DNA of 64,000 nucleotides from Promerops cafer. Lineage: Eukaryota; Chordata; Aves; Passeriformes; Nectariniidae. The stretch covers positions 693,183 to 757,182 of the forward strand of contig VZSE01010057.1 in assembly GCA_013398275.1 (NCBI GenBank), read 5' to 3'. The notes beneath the pieces were generated by a model. That model was not told the DNA's origin and ran no database searches. It saw nothing but the letters and a program-made list of their open reading frames with translations. Positions 61,801-64,000 of this stretch are shown here, in pieces (the stretch's first letter is position 1; each line of letters opens with the position of its first letter). A program made the position numbers and the translations under genes.

Positions 61801-64000
61801 TCTGAAAAACGAACATAACCCAGAAGTAGATGATCATCAATCACATCTGAGAGTCAAAAAGAAAGCACCATGAAAGAAACTACAGCATCTCTACTGTTTA
61901 TTTTCAAGAGAAAATTCAAAACACACATACTGAAATTAACAGCACCCAAGGAACTAGCAATTTTGCTTCTCTGGAGCTTTAGGCTGCTTGTCCACATCTG
62001 GTTTCTAATCACACTGCAGAAAAGCTTTTTAAGAAAGGATACATCTAGATGAAAGGTCACCGGAATTACGCTGGACACAGCAGCCCAACCTGCTGCCCTT
62101 TCTGAAATCCTGGGAGGGCAACAGTTTTCAGAGGTACCACCTCAGTACCTATGATACAGTGTCAGCCTGGAGGGCACCTGGCTACGGATATTACCTCAGA
62201 TACAGAAGACAGGGGAAAGGCTGATTTTGTTCAGGGCCAGGAAAAGCTGCAGGCACCAGAGAAGAAACATGGGGAGTCTCTCTCGGGACTGGGGAGACAG
62301 GACTGAGCCATGGGCACTTGGCACATAGGCTATACAAAGAGCAGCAGTAATACCTTGCTGGACAAGATGCTCCCCTCCCACACTGCTACACAGTAAACAG
62401 CAACAGGGAGAGGAGATTAAAAAACTATTCTTTTAAGCCAATACTTAATGTTTCAGACAGGCTAATAAAGTTTAATTGTCTGGAATCTCATCGCTCTTAC
62501 TGTAAACTTTCCTTCTATATAGGTCTCCCACCTAGATTTTAAGTGTTGACAAAAACCTCCAAAATAAAATTTCTCTGATGCCAGCAATGGATGTGAATTG
62601 GGAGTCCCTCTCCTCCTCCTCATCTCCAAGTTGTCTTCGCAAATAACAAGCACTGATGAGAAATCTGCTTGCATCAGCACAGCACTGGCATATGTTACTT
62701 TCCCAAACTATGATCCCTGACCAAATGCATATCTAGACATATGGGGGGAAGGGCAGGCACCATCACTCTTAAAGAGATAAATTTCAGAGCACACCTTTTA
62801 CTAGCTGTAAAGTGATCATACACAAATTTCTAAGCAGACACTCCAGTAACACCAAATCTCTTCCAGTGGAAACCACCAAAGGAAATGCTTTCTTCCTTGG
62901 CATGGTTACCAGGACCAGAGTTGAACTGCTTGGGACCATTATGTGTTATTACTGTTAATGGAGGGAAGGAATATGCACATTATGACTTGGAGAATCAGTC
63001 TACTAAAGTCATCAGGTAATGGCCAGTAGCAGCAAAGCAGCAAAATGTTTTAAGCAGCAGTTTCACAGTTTTTTGGAACAGTTGCTTCTGTTTTTAAAAC
63101 ACTCAAGCATGATCTACTGCCTGAGTGAAGTTACTCTTTATGGGTGTTACTGTTGATTTCCTTCTTGCTTCAAGTGCTCCCTTAACTGAGAGAGAAAGGC
63201 AGCCAGGAACAGGTAGATGGACTCAAGTCATTCAAAACATGGCTGAAGTATCAGTGAAGACTGATACCACTGTGAACAACACAAAGAAAAAGAGAATGGT
63301 CATAAAAACCTGTTATCTGCTCTCAATAACACTACTGAGATTTTCAAACCACTTGGTTCTGCCTATGTAAAGCTTTTAGCACCAAGAACCAAAAACCCTC
63401 CACAATGGCTTACTCAGTAGTATTTTCCATGAGTTTTTTCCTTTGAGATGCATTTTGTTACCAACAACAAAGAGGGCACACGTGCACCAAACTATTTGGC
63501 CAAGGCAATGTGAAAGACTCAGAACTGGAAGTCAGGAATATGCATGCTGGGTATCATGTAATATTTCCCAGCTACAGGAGTATACATATTTCCAGTTATA
63601 CTGGAGGGAGGTAACAAACAAAAACCCAGCAGCATTCTGAAGAAGCACAAGATTCATGTATGTGCTTGCTCCCATTGCTAATGTACTCCTTGGATCTGCT
63701 GGAGGAGTTGGCTACATGAGCACTCCCTAACCTATTTCAGTCAAAATAAGCTTGTTAGCAGAGACCTGCTATTTAAACTGTCTACGCTAAAACACCTCAT
63801 CTTAACTGAGAGCAGGTTTGCAGTTTTGCTGACAGATCCTGGAGGGCAGCAACTTGCAGCAGCCAGGCAAAAGCTGCATGGTATTCTTTTCCATCAGTGC
63901 AGCCAGATCTAGAAGAGGACATCTCAGCAACTCACACTGGCTGACACCAATACTGCTGCTATCACAGAGGCAGCTGTAAGAGGACAAATCCATTAAGTAT
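55873..64000 (-). other. BTRC: BTRC upstream intron (partial)
   Basis: All sequence 5' of the exon ending at 55872 is treated as a BTRC intron. The exon's acceptor (TGTTTACAG before ACAAAACTT) is well formed, and the preceding coding exon was not found before the window edge. I looked for the expected upstream residues (around NQETVCL and KTENCVAK) and saw none. Apart from the element at about 60.4 kb, no gene or repeat was recognised. Confidence 0.6.
60400..60630. promoter_or_regulatory. Candidate conserved non-coding element in the BTRC intron
   Basis: An island retaining many CpGs (ACCGAG, CCCGGATCGGAGCGGC, TATCGTG, GATCGATGG) inside a CpG-poor, AT-rich intron. It starts with TTAGTTAATTACC, a homeodomain palindrome, and contains GTTAACTTGTGAAC and ACCTGCCAGAAATGAGCGC. 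Retained CpG and dense motifs suggest selection and hypomethylation. There is no open frame with splice support. Confidence 0.5.

Noticed and set aside
1..64000. CRISPR arrays, operons, phage or plasmid modules, tRNA or rRNA genes
   Set aside because: No spaced direct repeats, no dense intronless coding and no recognisable cloverleaf or rRNA sequence. The window is vertebrate nuclear DNA.

Overview
The window is nuclear DNA from a vertebrate, most likely a bird. The evidence is two genes made of many exons with GT-AG introns, a reverse-oriented copy of a CR1 LINE tail (the dominant interspersed repeat of birds and reptiles), an otherwise low repeat load, and a sharp shift in base composition. 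Roughly 1-24 kb is GC-rich and 25-64 kb is AT-rich. Both genes lie on the minus strand. Nothing prokaryotic is present.

Layout, from low to high coordinates: (1) 1-13.6 kb has no convincing exon. It holds a solo retroviral LTR with target-site duplications (3502-4028), a CR1 remnant (about 10.08-10.64 kb), a CTCF-type motif, and several AT-rich islands with TAAT, MEIS or octamer-like motifs that look like conserved non-coding elements. Two spots carry N bases in homopolymer tracts. (2) 13.6-21.3 kb is a complete 12-exon class II facilitative sugar transporter (SLC2A/GLUT family, 547 aa). It starts in a CpG island and ends at an AATAAA signal about 290 nt past the stop. (3) 21.3-28.7 kb is intergenic, with a homeodomain-rich element just upstream of the transporter promoter. 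(4) 28.7-64 kb is the 3' part of BTRC (beta-TrCP1). Ten coding exons (33752-55872) encode residues 109-605 by human numbering. A long probable 3' UTR lies below them, and the window ends inside an upstream intron. The first roughly 108 codons and the promoter lie beyond 64 kb.

BTRC is the substrate receptor of the SCF ubiquitin ligase: its F-box binds SKP1 and its seven WD40 repeats bind phosphodegrons. The transporter has the overall look of GLUT5, but its predicted sugar pocket carries the GLUT11-type set of residues. With its position next to BTRC, this suggests the SLC2A11/SLC2A15 lineage, known from pigment-cell biology in fish and birds. I see no functional link between the two genes; they are neighbours. 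In mammals BTRC sits among developmental genes (LBX1, FGF8) in a region rich in enhancers, so the non-coding islands here may be long-range enhancers of such genes.

Exon boundaries were placed by hand from splice motifs and reading-frame continuity; comparisons with human proteins are from memory. The most notable observations are the transporter's unusual binding pocket, the datable solo LTR, and the candidate regulatory islands. I found no clear evidence of a wholly new system.
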